NCBI RefSeq assembly: GCF_030811215.1 | Contig: NZ_JAUSQM010000001.1 | Coordinates: 2,046,001-2,110,000, forward strand | Source of the DNA: Nocardioides massiliensis | GTDB lineage: Bacteria; Actinomycetota; Actinomycetes; Propionibacteriales; Nocardioidaceae | Length of the DNA: 64,000 nucleotides | Reading direction: 5' to 3' | In this document: in pieces, positions 17,673 through 26,043 of the stretch | Layout of the letters: each line of letters begins with the position of its first letter | How positions within the stretch are numbered: the stretch's first letter is position 1 | Made by a program: the position numbers and the translations under genes | The notes under the pieces: model-generated | What the model was told of the DNA's origin: nothing | Databases searched by the model: none | Seen by the model: only the letters and a program-made list of their open reading frames with translations

Positions 17673-18572
17673 ATGATCACCATCGACGGGCTCACCAAGG
17701 TGTTTCCCCGGGGCTACCGCGCCCTGGACGACATCTCTCTCATCTGCAAACCCGGCACCGTGACCGGGTTCCTCGGTCCCAACGGCGCCGGGAAGACCAC
17801 CGCCATGCGGATCCTCACGGGCCTCACGCTGCCCACGAGCGGCACGGCGACGATCGGCGGGCACCGCTACGCCGACATCCCCAACCCGGGTCGCCACGTC
17901 GGCGTCCTGCTCGACGCCTCCGCGCAGCACGCCGGCCGCACCGGTCGCGAGGTGCTGACGCTGGGCGCCAAGACCATGGGCCTGCCGTCGTCGCGCGTCG
18001 ACGAGATGCTCAAGCTCGTCAGCCTCAGTGACACCGAGGCCAAGCGGCGGGTCCGCAACTACTCGCTGGGCATGCGCCAGCGTCTCGGCATCGCGCACGC
18101 GCTGCTCGGGGACCCGCAGGTGCTGATCCTCGACGAGCCCGCCAACGGCCTGGACCCCGCCGGCATCCACTGGATGCGCGGACTGCTCCGGTCGTACGCC
18201 GAGCGGGGCGGCACCGTGCTGCTCTCCTCGCACCTGTTGCACGAGGTGGAGGTGATCGCCGACGAGATGGTGGTCATCGGCCAGGGACGGGTCGTCGCTC
18301 AGGGCACCAAGGCCGAGCTGCTCCAGACCGCCGGCACGTTCGTGCGGTCCGCTGACGACGCCGCCCTCGCCGACGCGCTGCGCGCTGGGGGCATCACCGT
18401 CGACGCGGCGGCCAACGGGCTGCGCACCGACGCGGAGCCGACCGTCGTCGGCCAGACCGCCCTCCAGGCCGGGATCGCGCTCGTCGAGCTGCGTCCGGCC
18501 GACGGCGCGGGCCTGGAGGAGATGTTCCTCCAGCTCACCGCCGAGACCCAGCGTGAAGGGAGCATCGCATGA
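17673..18572 (+). CDS. ABC transporter ATP-binding protein
   Basis: A 299-residue ATPase of the DrrA/CcmA-like drug or lipid export type. Walker A GPNGAGKTTAMR is at about residue 38, signature YSLGMRQRLGIAHALLG at about 128, Walker B VLILDEPANGLDP and the H-loop SSHLLHEVE. The C-terminal 80 residues form the small accessory domain of this class. The ATG at 17673 is preferred over a GTG three codons earlier because MITIDGLTKVF is the family's usual beginning. The stop overlaps the permease start (ATGA, 18569-18572), so the two form one transporter. The cargo cannot be told from sequence. Confidence 0.9.
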   Translation: MITIDGLTKVFPRGYRALDDISLICKPGTVTGFLGPNGAGKTTAMRILTGLTLPTSGTATIGGHRYADIPNPGRHVGVLLDASAQHAGRTGREVLTLGAKTMGLPSSRVDEMLKLVSLSDTEAKRRVRNYSLGMRQRLGIAHALLGDPQVLILDEPANGLDPAGIHWMRGLLRSYAERGGTVLLSSHLLHEVEVIADEMVVIGQGRVVAQGTKAELLQTAGTFVRSADDAALADALRAGGITVDAAANGLRTDAEPTVVGQTALQAGIALVELRPADGAGLEEMFLQLTAETQREGSIA

Positions 18573-19402
18573 GCAGCGCCACTTTCCCCCCGCCGCAAGC
18601 GTCGGCGCCGGCACACCTCGACGTCAGTGGCACCAAGCCGGTGCCGTTCGGGCGCCAGCTCTCCGTCGAGCTGCGCAAGATGGTCGACACCCGTGCCGGC
18701 ATGTGGCTGATGATCACCATCGGCGTCATGACGGCGTTGTTCGTCGGCCTGTTCTTCATCTTCGGTGACAACGGCGGCAGCGACCAGCGCACCTTCTTCA
18801 ACTACCTCGGCGCCACCACCACGCCGCAGGGCTTCCTGCTTCCCGTGATGGGGATCCTGCTCATCACGAGCGAGTGGAACCAGCGCACGGCACTGGTCAC
18901 CTTCACCCTCACGCCCAAGCGGCTGAAGGTGATCGGGGCCAAGGTCGTCGCCGCGTTGGTGATCGGTCTGGTCGCCATGGCACTGGCGGTCGCCCTGGCC
19001 GCGATCGCCACGGTGGTCAGCGACGCGCCTGGCGCCTGGGACGGCATCACCGCGTCCGACTTCTTCAACTTCGGACTCCTGCAGGGCCTCGGCATCCTCC
19101 AGGGACTCGGGTTCGGTCTGCTGTTCCTCAACTCCGCTGTCGCGATCGTGGTGTTCTTCGTCATCCCGATCGTGTGGAACGTCCTGGTCACGCTGATCTC
19201 GTGGCTGCGCGACGCGGCGCCGTGGATCGACCTGGCCACCGCGCAGTCGCGCCTGCTCGGCATCGACCCCAACACCGGCATGGAGGTCGAGGGCGGGATG
19301 GACGCGGAGGCCTGGGCCCAGCTCGCGACGACCTCGCTGATCTGGATCGTCGTGCCGATCGCGGTCGGCATCTGGCGCGTCCTGAAGTCGGACCCGAAGT
19401 AG
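18569..19402 (+). CDS. ABC transporter permease
   Basis: A 277-residue membrane protein with about six helices. The first is [20 protein letters not shown] at about residue 48; others are near [38 protein letters not shown] and [21 protein letters not shown], with a last one near the C-terminus. The motif [18 protein letters not shown] (about 107-124) is characteristic of ABC-2 permeases of this type. It is translationally coupled to the ATPase before it and is expected to form the membrane channel for that ATPase. Confidence 0.87.
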   Translation: MSSATFPPPQASAPAHLDVSGTKPVPFGRQLSVELRKMVDTRAGMWLMITIGVMTALFVGLFFIFGDNGGSDQRTFFNYLGATTTPQGFLLPVMGILLITSEWNQRTALVTFTLTPKRLKVIGAKVVAALVIGLVAMALAVALAAIATVVSDAPGAWDGITASDFFNFGLLQGLGILQGLGFGLLFLNSAVAIVVFFVIPIVWNVLVTLISWLRDAAPWIDLATAQSRLLGIDPNTGMEVEGGMDAEAWAQLATTSLIWIVVPIAVGIWRVLKSDPK

Positions 19403-19445
19403 TCGCATCCGCGCCGGGGGTGGGGCTCTCGTAGGGTCAGGGTCC

Positions 19446-20186
19446 ATGACCTCGACCACGAGCCCCGCCCCCCGCGAGGACGGCCGCGCCGACGACGAGC
19501 TGCGCCCGATCCGCTTCACCCGCCACTGGCTCGACCACGCCGCCGGCTCGGTGCTCGTCGAGTTCGGCAAGACCCGCGTCCTGTGCGCCGCCTCCGCCTC
19601 GGAGGGTGTGCCGCGCTGGCGCAAGGGCTCCGGCCTCGGCTGGGTCACTGCGGAGTACGCCATGCTCCCCGCCGCGACCAACACGCGCTCGGACCGGGAG
19701 TCGGTCAAGGGCCGCATCGGTGGCCGCACCCACGAGATCTCCCGCCTCATCGGCCGGTCGCTGCGCGCGATCGTCGACTACAAGGCGCTGGGGGAGAACA
19801 CCATCCAGATCGACTGCGACGTCCTGCAGGCCGACGGCGGCACCCGCACCGCGGCCATCACCGGTGCGTACGTCGCTCTCGCCGACGCCGTCGCCCACCT
19901 GCGCGCGCAGGGCGCGCTCAAGGGCGAGCCCCTGACGGGCTCGGTCGCCGCGGTCTCGGTCGGCATCATCGACGGCGTCCCGCGCCTCGACCTGCCCTAC
20001 GTCGAGGACGTCCGTGCCGACACCGACATGAACGTCGTGATGACCGGCGACGGCGGCTTCGTCGAGGTCCAGGGCACGGCCGAGGGGGCCGCGTTCGCGC
20101 GCGCCGAGCTCGACGCGCTGCTGGACCTCGCCGCGGGGGGATGCGCCGAGCTGATCCGCCTGCAGCGCGAGGCCCTCGGCTCGTGA
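19446..20186 (+). CDS. rph: ribonuclease PH
   Basis: A 246-residue phosphorolytic 3'-5' exoribonuclease that trims tRNA 3' ends. Recognisable features are R-P-I-R-F-T near residue 20, [27 protein letters not shown], the phosphate-binding [37 protein letters not shown] and, near the C-terminus, [16 protein letters not shown] at 19432-19437 is 8 nt before the ATG, so the mRNA is probably leaderless. The stop overlaps the rdgB start (GTGA); rph-rdgB pairing is widespread in actinobacteria. Confidence 0.96.
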   Translation: MTSTTSPAPREDGRADDELRPIRFTRHWLDHAAGSVLVEFGKTRVLCAASASEGVPRWRKGSGLGWVTAEYAMLPAATNTRSDRESVKGRIGGRTHEISRLIGRSLRAIVDYKALGENTIQIDCDVLQADGGTRTAAITGAYVALADAVAHLRAQGALKGEPLTGSVAAVSVGIIDGVPRLDLPYVEDVRADTDMNVVMTGDGGFVEVQGTAEGAAFARAELDALLDLAAGGCAELIRLQREALGS

Positions 20187-20896
20187 GTGAGCCGCGGGTC
20201 TTCCTGGCCTCCCGCAACCGCAAGAAGCACGCGGAGATGGAGCGCATCCTCGCGCCGCACGTCCCCGGCGTACGCGTCCTGGGCCTCGACGACCTCGCCG
20301 AGCTCGGAGCCGACGAGTACGCCGAGCCGGTCGAGGACCGCCCCGACTTCGTCGGCAACGCCGCACTCAAGGCGCGGGCCGGCCTGCTGGCGACCGGGGT
20401 GCCGACACTCGCCGACGACTCCGGCCTCTGTGTCGACGCGCTCAACGGGATGCCGGGGGTGCTCTCCGCCCGGTGGAGCGGCCTGCGCAAGGGCGAGACC
20501 GGGGCCGCGGAGGTGGATGACGCCAACAACCAGCTCCTGCTCGCCCAGCTCGAGGACGTCCCCGACGAGCGGCGTACGGCGTACTTCGCCTGCGCAGTCG
20601 TCCTCGCACACCCGGGACCGGACGGGGTCGAGGAGATCGTCGTCGAGGGCCGGATGCCGGGCCGGGTGATCCGCGAGACCCGCGGTGACAACGGCTTCGG
20701 GTACGACGTGCTGTTCGTCGCCGACGAGCACGTCACCGACGGTCCGCCCGAGACGTGGCTGACGACGGCGCAGCTCGACAGCGACGCCAAGGACGCCATC
20801 AGCCACCGGGGCCGGGCTCTGCGGGAGATCGCACCGCGGGTGGCAGCGGTGCTGGTCTCGACAAGCTCGACCGACGAGGACCGCTCGACCGACTGA
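20183..20896 (+). CDS. rdgB: non-canonical purine NTP pyrophosphatase (RdgB/Ham1)
   Basis: A 237-residue enzyme that hydrolyses ITP, XTP and dITP to keep them out of nucleic acids. Family motifs: [13 protein letters not shown] near the N-terminus (substrate loop), [23 protein letters not shown] at about 75-97 (metal and base binding), [11 protein letters not shown] and AISHRGRAL. The GTG start overlaps the rph stop. The last 15 residues ([15 protein letters not shown]) lie outside the family's normal end and are encoded by a dispersed repeat also found in chsH2 and the fadD17-like gene. Confidence 0.95.
   Translation: MSEPRVFLASRNRKKHAEMERILAPHVPGVRVLGLDDLAELGADEYAEPVEDRPDFVGNAALKARAGLLATGVPTLADDSGLCVDALNGMPGVLSARWSGLRKGETGAAEVDDANNQLLLAQLEDVPDERRTAYFACAVVLAHPGPDGVEEIVVEGRMPGRVIRETRGDNGFGYDVLFVADEHVTDGPPETWLTTAQLDSDAKDAISHRGRALREIAPRVAAVLVSTSSTDEDRSTD
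20854..20893 (+). repeat. dispersed GGTCTCGACAAGCTCGACC element forming the RdgB C-terminus
   Basis: The first 23 nt are identical to 60891-60913 inside chsH2. GCTCGACCGAC recurs after 18 nt (20865 and 20883), the same 18-nt spacing as in chsH2. It is read in the same frame in both genes (Ser-Thr-Ser-Ser-Thr-Asp). Confidence 0.75.
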
Positions 20897-20899
20897 AGG

Positions 20900-20973
20900 T
20901 GCGCCCGGAGAGACTCGAACTCTCACTGGCCAGGACCTAAACCTGGTGCCTCTGCCAATTGGGCTACGGGCGC
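20900..20973 (-). tRNA. tRNA-Leu (anticodon TAG), class I shape
   Basis: A complete 74-nt cloverleaf on the minus strand. Acceptor GCGCCCG pairs with CGGGCGC, D-stem GCC/GGC, anticodon stem CCAGG/CCTGG with loop TTTAGGT, variable loop CCAGT, T-arm GAGAG/CTCTC with loop TTCGAGT, discriminator A. CCA is not encoded. The anticodon TAG reads Leu codons CUA/CUG. The variable loop has only 5 nt, whereas bacterial tRNA-Leu normally carries a long variable arm. The identity is inferred from the anticodon alone. Confidence 0.88.
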
Positions 20974-21007
20974 GGGTGCCGGCATGGCCGGCGGATCGAG
21001 TAGAACG

Positions 21008-21484
21008 TCAGCCGGTCGTCAGCCCGAGGTCCTTGTGCAGCTTGGCGACGTGGCCGGTGGCCTTGACGTTGTACATCGCCTTCTCGATGACGCCGTCGGC
21101 GTCGACGACGAACGTCGAACGGATCACGCCGGTCACGACCTTGCCGTAGAGCTTCTTCTCGCCGAAGGCGCCCCACGCCTGCATGACCTCCTTGTCGGGG
21201 TCCGACAACAGCGTGATCGTCAGCGCGTCGTTGGCGCGGAACTTCGCGAGCTTCTCCGGCTTGTCGGGGGAGATGCCGAGGACGTCGTAGCCCTGCGCCT
21301 CGAGGCTCTCGCGGGCCTCGGTGAAGTCGCACGCCTGCTTGGTGCAGCCGGAGGTGAGCGCAGCCGGGTAGAAGTAGACGATCACCTTGCGTCCGCGGTA
21401 GTCGCGCAGGCTCACCTCGCGTCCGTCGTCGGTGGACAGGGTGAAGTCCGGGGCCGGGTCACCGGGAGCCAGGCGGGCACTCAT
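21008..21484 (-). CDS. bcp: thioredoxin-dependent peroxiredoxin, Bcp family
   Basis: A 158-residue peroxiredoxin that reduces hydrogen peroxide and organic peroxides. The peroxidatic Cys and resolving Cys are five apart in SGCTKQACDF (about residues 46-51), as in the alpha-helical atypical 2-Cys Bcp type. APDFTL near the start, VIVYFYPAA before the Cys and RSTFVVDADG near the end are conserved. An SD (GAGAGGA) precedes the ATG, and a TAGGTT -10 box lies about 38 nt upstream (21522-21527). It is divergent from the DUF3618-GroES-like pair. Confidence 0.95.
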   Translation of the reverse strand: MSARLAPGDPAPDFTLSTDDGREVSLRDYRGRKVIVYFYPAALTSGCTKQACDFTEARESLEAQGYDVLGISPDKPEKLAKFRANDALTITLLSDPDKEVMQAWGAFGEKKLYGKVVTGVIRSTFVVDADGVIEKAMYNVKATGHVAKLHKDLGLTTG

Positions 21485-21588
21485 GGCGGTCCTCTCGGTC
21501 GATCGGGTTGGGCGTCGAGGTGCAACCTACGCCGTAGCGGGTAACGTTCCGCCACGACCCGTCCTGCCCAGTCAACCGAGGAGCACCG

Positions 21589-21849
21589 GTGGTCCCACCC
21601 GTGTCGGACCGTACGCCCGCCGAGATCGAGCGCGAGATGGAAGCCACGCGTCAGCGGCTGGCCTCGACCATCGACCAGCTCGCCTACCGGGCGAAGCCGA
21701 GCACCATCGCCTCGCGTCAGGTCGCCGACATCAAGGCCTACTTCGTCGCGCCGGACGGCTCGCCGCGCACCGACAACATCCTCAAGGTCGCGGGCGGCGT
21801 CGTGGGCGTCGTGGCGGCGATGGTGCTGCTGCGCAAGATCACCCGCTGA
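21589..21849 (+). CDS. DUF3618 domain protein
   Basis: An 86-residue protein. The first 40 residues (TPAEIEREMEATRQRLASTIDQLAYRAKP, positions 8-36) are the DUF3618 pattern of a charged helix with a TRxxLxxTIDxL core. A short membrane helix follows at about 63-80 (VAGGVVGVVAAMVLL), ending in Arg-Lys. Function is unknown; the family is common in actinobacteria. The GTG start at 21589 has GAGGAG 4 nt upstream. The following GroES-like gene begins three bases after its stop. Confidence 0.8.
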   Translation: MVPPVSDRTPAEIEREMEATRQRLASTIDQLAYRAKPSTIASRQVADIKAYFVAPDGSPRTDNILKVAGGVVGVVAAMVLLRKITR

Positions 21850-21852
21850 CCG

Positions 21853-22203
21853 GTGCCCACCCCACCCCCCACCGAGATCGGCGGCGACAAGACGCCGATC
21901 CGCATGCTCCACGACCGCGTCCTGGTGGCGGTCGACTCCGAGAGCGGTGAGCGCCGCTCCTCCGGGGGCATCGTCATCCCCGCCACCGCCGCGATGGGCT
22001 CGAGGCGCTTGCAGTGGTGCCGCGTCGTGGCCGTGGGCGCCCACGTGCGCGCCGTCGAGGCCGGCGACCGGGTGCTCTTCGATCCCGAGGACAAGGCCGA
22101 GGTCGAGGTCGGCGGCGAGCTCTACGTCGTCATGCGTGAGCGCGATGTCCACGCCGTCGCCGCGGACCGGCTCGGCGACAGCCAGACCGGCCTCTACCTC
22201 TGA
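21853..22203 (+). CDS. GroES-like co-chaperone homologue
   Basis: A 116-residue protein with the GroES beta-barrel pattern: IRMLHDRVLVAVD, a mobile-loop-like SSGGIVIPATA, RVVAVGAHVRAVEAGDRVLFDP and ELYVVMRERDVHAV. It is longer than the canonical co-chaperonin at both ends and has no groEL beside it. It is probably a divergent second copy rather than the main GroES. It directly follows the DUF3618 gene and is surely co-transcribed. Any link to chaperonin function is an inference from the fold. Confidence 0.8.
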   Translation: MPTPPPTEIGGDKTPIRMLHDRVLVAVDSESGERRSSGGIVIPATAAMGSRRLQWCRVVAVGAHVRAVEAGDRVLFDPEDKAEVEVGGELYVVMRERDVHAVAADRLGDSQTGLYL

Positions 22204-22219
22204 GCCCTCGCGCGGGAGC

Positions 22220-23362
22220 TCACCAGCGGGAGTGCCGCCCGCGCCGGGTGAACGTCAGCCGGTCGGGGCGCACGTAGTCGTGCGGGTCGCTGAGGAAGCG
22301 CAGCCGTGGCCTCCGCGCCTCCGGGATGCGCCGGAACTCGGTCTCGAGCGGACCGCGGTACCCACTCCCGGGTGAGGCGATGAGCGGCGCGCCCCAGTCG
22401 TCGTGGTGACTGGGCACGAACACCGTGCCCCCGACGTCCTCGACGTAGTGCCGCACGTCGCGCAATCCGTTGGTGATCTGGCCGAAGCCCTGGATCGCTC
22501 CCACGTGCAGGTCGGGGCGGGGCAGGCGGCGCAGCACCCGGCGCACGCGCGGAGCGTCCTCCTTCAACGGCCCGACGGTGTCGTGCCAGACGAGCGTGAA
22601 GCCCGGGACGCGCAGCTGATAGAGCAGTGAGCCGCCCTCGGCGTCCTCGACGAGCCCGGTCAGCAGACCCGCGCAGTCGTCGAGCGTGGGTGGGTGCAGC
22701 AACGGGGTGAGCGGGTCCGGGATCGGCAGGAGCGGCAGATGCGGGTCGCTGAGGTCGGGCGGTTTCGGCGTCGAGTGCGGATGGCGTACGGCGGTGAGCC
22801 GCACGCTGCCGAGGCGGGCTCGGCGCACGGTCCCGTGCGGGTCGGCCTCGTCGCCGACCACCAGCCCGCGCACCTTCGTCGAGGCCTTCGCGCGCACCTG
22901 GGCGATGTGCTGCGCCGTACCGACGACGACTGCCCCCGACAGCTCGGCGATCCGGTGCGCGTCGGCGGCGTGGTCGAAGTGACCATGACCGATGAGGATC
23001 GCGCGCGGCCGCAGCGCCGCCAGCTCCGCGACACTGGTGGGGACCCGGCCACCGTGGATGCCGCGGGGGAGCCAGGCGTCGAGCAGCAGCACCTCGCCGT
23101 CGATCGCCAGCGCGAACCCGGCGCACCCCACCCACGACAGCAGCACCCGGTCGCGGCGCACGGCGCCGGTGCGGGTGTGGACGTTGGCCGCGCCGAAGAT
23201 CCGGCGCCGCGCGCGGACCATCGCTCGCGGGGCACGCGGCGGGCGCTTGCGACGCGGCGCCGCGTCCGCGGTCCCGACAGGGAGCAGGAACGGGACGGCG
23301 CCGAGGCTTGCCGCTCCGCGCAGGACGGTGCGGCGGGTGGTGGGGGCAGCAGGGGTGGTCAC
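22220..23362 (-). CDS. Tat-exported MBL-fold hydrolase
   Basis: A 380-residue protein with a twin-arginine signal (TTRRTVLRGAASLGAVPFLL, residues 8-27) and an Ala-rich cleavage site. The MBL-fold core has LIGHGHFDHAADAH (metal-binding HxHxDH) at about residue 126-139, GSVRLTAVRHPHS, TLVWHDTVG (Asp) and VPSHHDDW near the C-terminus. These supply a two-metal site of the Zn-dependent hydrolase type. The arrangement recalls the UlaG/NAPE-PLD-like branch, but the substrate is unknown. It is divergent from the acylase-family gene. Confidence 0.8.
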   Translation of the reverse strand: MTTPAAPTTRRTVLRGAASLGAVPFLLPVGTADAAPRRKRPPRAPRAMVRARRRIFGAANVHTRTGAVRRDRVLLSWVGCAGFALAIDGEVLLLDAWLPRGIHGGRVPTSVAELAALRPRAILIGHGHFDHAADAHRIAELSGAVVVGTAQHIAQVRAKASTKVRGLVVGDEADPHGTVRRARLGSVRLTAVRHPHSTPKPPDLSDPHLPLLPIPDPLTPLLHPPTLDDCAGLLTGLVEDAEGGSLLYQLRVPGFTLVWHDTVGPLKEDAPRVRRVLRRLPRPDLHVGAIQGFGQITNGLRDVRHYVEDVGGTVFVPSHHDDWGAPLIASPGSGYRGPLETEFRRIPEARRPRLRFLSDPHDYVRPDRLTFTRRGRHSRW

Positions 23363-23464
23363 ATCCCCGCCAACGAGCGGAGTCGCTCCAGGTCACCCGA
23401 GCCGCATAACCCTTCGGAGCCGTCGACGTTGGTGAGGGTGGTCAGCCCCTCCGAGAGGACCTCG

Positions 23465-26000
23465 ATGCGCGCGTTCCGCCGTACTGCTGCCACCCTCGCG
23501 CTGGCAGTCGCCCTGCCGGTGCTGCCGGCCCTCGCCAGCACCTCGGCGACCGGTCCCGCATCAGCTGCGGATCGCGCTGTGGGACCGGATCCCGTAGCCG
23601 AGTCCGTCGCGACTGCTGCGCAGCGCAAGGGCGCCCCCCTGCGCCCGCGCGGCGGCACCTACGAGGCTCGGGTGACGCGCACCAAGCACGGCATCCCGCA
23701 CATCGTCGCGAAGGACTGGGGATCACTCGGGTTCGGGCAGGGCTACGCGACCGCAGAGGTGGCCGCGTGCAACCTGCTCGACACCCTGATCACCGGCCGT
23801 GGCGAACGCTCGCGGTGGTTCGGGCCGAACGGGCGCTACCAGGACCTCGTCTCCGTCGACGCCTCCAACCTCGAGAGCGACATCCTCTTCACCGACCTGC
23901 GCAACCGGCGCGTGGTGGAGAAGCTCTTCAAGGACTCGAAGCGGGGTCCCGGTCCTGAGGCGCGGGCGATCGCGCGCGGCTACCTCAAGGGCGTCAACCG
24001 CTACCTCCGGGACGTTGGTGGGCCGAACGGCATCACCGACCCGGAGTGCCGCGGCAAGGCCTACGTCCGGCCGGGCACGGTGAAGGACCTCTGGTACGGC
24101 GTCTACGCCGCCAACCTGCTGGCCTCCGGCGGCGTCTTCGTCTCCGCGATCGCCTCCGCGACCCCGCCCACCCTCACCGACCCGGGCCTGCCGGACGTCG
24201 CCGGCCTGCTGTGGCTGCCGGCGCGCGAGCTCAGCCGGCGCCTGCCCTTCGCGAAGGTGCCGGCCGAGAAGGACCTGCCTTCCGCGAAGGAGCTGCGCGC
24301 TCGCCTCGGCAAGGACCCCGACTCCGGTTTCGGCTCCAACGCGACGGCGATCGGTGGCGCAGCCAGCGCGAACGGTCGCGGCATGGTGCTGGGCAACCCG
24401 CACTTCCCGTGGAGCGGGCGCTACCGGTTCTCACAAGCCCACCTGACGATTCCCGGGCACTACGACATCGCAGGAGCCAGCCTGATCGGCTCACCCGGCA
24501 TCAACATCGGGTTCAACAAAGACGTCGCGTGGAGCCACACCGTGTCGACCGCCTATCGCTTCACGCCGTACGAGTACCGCACGTTGCCGGGGCTGCCCAC
24601 GACCTACCTGACCACCTCGGGCCCGAAGCAGCTCCAGCAGCGCAAGGTCACCGTCACCCTGCGGCGCGGCGGCAAGCTGCGGAAGGTCACGCGGACCATC
24701 TACCGCACCGACGAGGGCTACGTGATCGATGCCCCCGACATGCTGATGGGCTGGACACCGATCAGCGTCTTCGCGATCCGCGACGCCAACGGGGAGCACC
24801 TGAAGACCGTCGACTCCTTCCTCGACATGGGCAAGGGCACCTCCTCCCGTGACCTGCTGCGTCGGCAGGACGCGTCTGCCGGTGTGCCCTGGGTCAACAC
24901 GATCGCGGCCGACCGGGCCGGCAACGTGATCTACGCCGACCACTCGGTCGTCCCGAACGTGCCCAACGGCCTCGTCGACCAGTGCATCACCCCGATCGGG
25001 CTGATCGTGCGAGCCGTCGCGGGCCTGCCCATCCTGGACGGGACCCGCGCCTCCGGCGCCTGCGCGTGGCGCAACGACGCCGACGCCGCCCGCCCTGGCA
25101 TCTTCGGCCCGAAGAACCTTCCCGACGTGACCCGACGCGACTGGGTGGCCAACGCCAACGACTCCTACTGGACGCCGAACGACAAGGTCCGCCTCGAGGG
25201 GTTCGCCAACATCATCGGTTGCGAGGACTGCGAGCGGACCCTGCGCACGCAGCAGGTCTACCGCTACGTCACCGATGCACGGAAGAAGGGGCGGATCACC
25301 CACCGGCAGCTGGCCGGTTTCCAGCACCAGAACAAGGTCCGCGCCGCGATCCTGAGCAAGCGCAATGGCGATCTGGGCAAGGTCTGTCGCGCCGCCGACG
25401 GCGGATCGGCCTGCAAGGTGCTCGCGAAGTTGGGGTGGGCGCGACAATCGCGACGCCCGGGGCGCGCTGCTGTTCCGCGAGTTCTTCGAGCGTACGCCGG
25501 AAGGGTCGCGCTGGCGCGTCGGTTTCGACGCGGACGACCCGTTCAACACCCCGCGGGACCTGCAGGAGACCAACGGCCAGGTGGTCGCAGCGATGCGGGA
25601 CGCGCTGAGCTTCCTGGCATCGAAGAAGATCTCCCCGAACGCGAAGCTGGGCTCCCAGCAGGTCGCAGGTGACCCGGGTGCCCCGCCCATCGGTGTCGGC
25701 GGAGGTCCGTCGTCGACCGGCAATGCCAATGCCCTGTCCTTCGACCAGGCGGTGGCCAACCTCAACCGGCTGTATCCGGTCGGTTACGGCTCCTCGCACA
25801 TCCAAGCGGTGACCTTCGGACCCAAGGCCCCGATCGCGAAGACGATCCTGACCTACGGCCAGTCGATGAACCCGCGCTCGCCGTGGAGTTCCGACCAGAC
25901 CCGGTTGTTCGGCAACAAGCAGTGGGTCGACTTCCCGTTCACGCCGCAACAGATCAGGCGGGACCGGATCAGCGCCCGGGTGCTGCGCGCCAAGAGCTGA
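23465..26000 (+). pseudogene. penicillin acylase (Ntn hydrolase) family gene with a frameshift
   Basis: Encodes a secreted penicillin-amidase/acyl-homoserine-lactone-acylase-type protein in two reading frames. The signal peptide (MRAFRRTAATLALAVALPVL) begins at an ATG with GAGAGGA upstream. The alpha region has GYATAEVAACNLLDTL. The autoprocessing Ser is in GFGSNATAIGG at about residue 293, followed by NPHFPW and AWSHTVST of the beta chain. Frame 2 ends its homology at ACKVLAKLGW (about 25430). It resumes in frame 3 with DNRDARGALLFREFFERTPEG and continues to the stop at 26000. One extra base in AAGTTGGGG (about 25429-25431) explains it. The gene is either a recent pseudogene or a sequence error; the full product would have about 844 residues. 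Confidence 0.85.
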
Positions 26001-26043
26001 CCCGTCGCGGAGGGGGCGGCGACCACGGCTAGCCTTGCGCCTC

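Noticed and set aside
22694-23464. Upstream extension of the acylase-family frame through the MBL gene
   Set aside because: The signal peptide and SD fix the start at 23465; the extension is antisense to the Tat-exported MBL gene.
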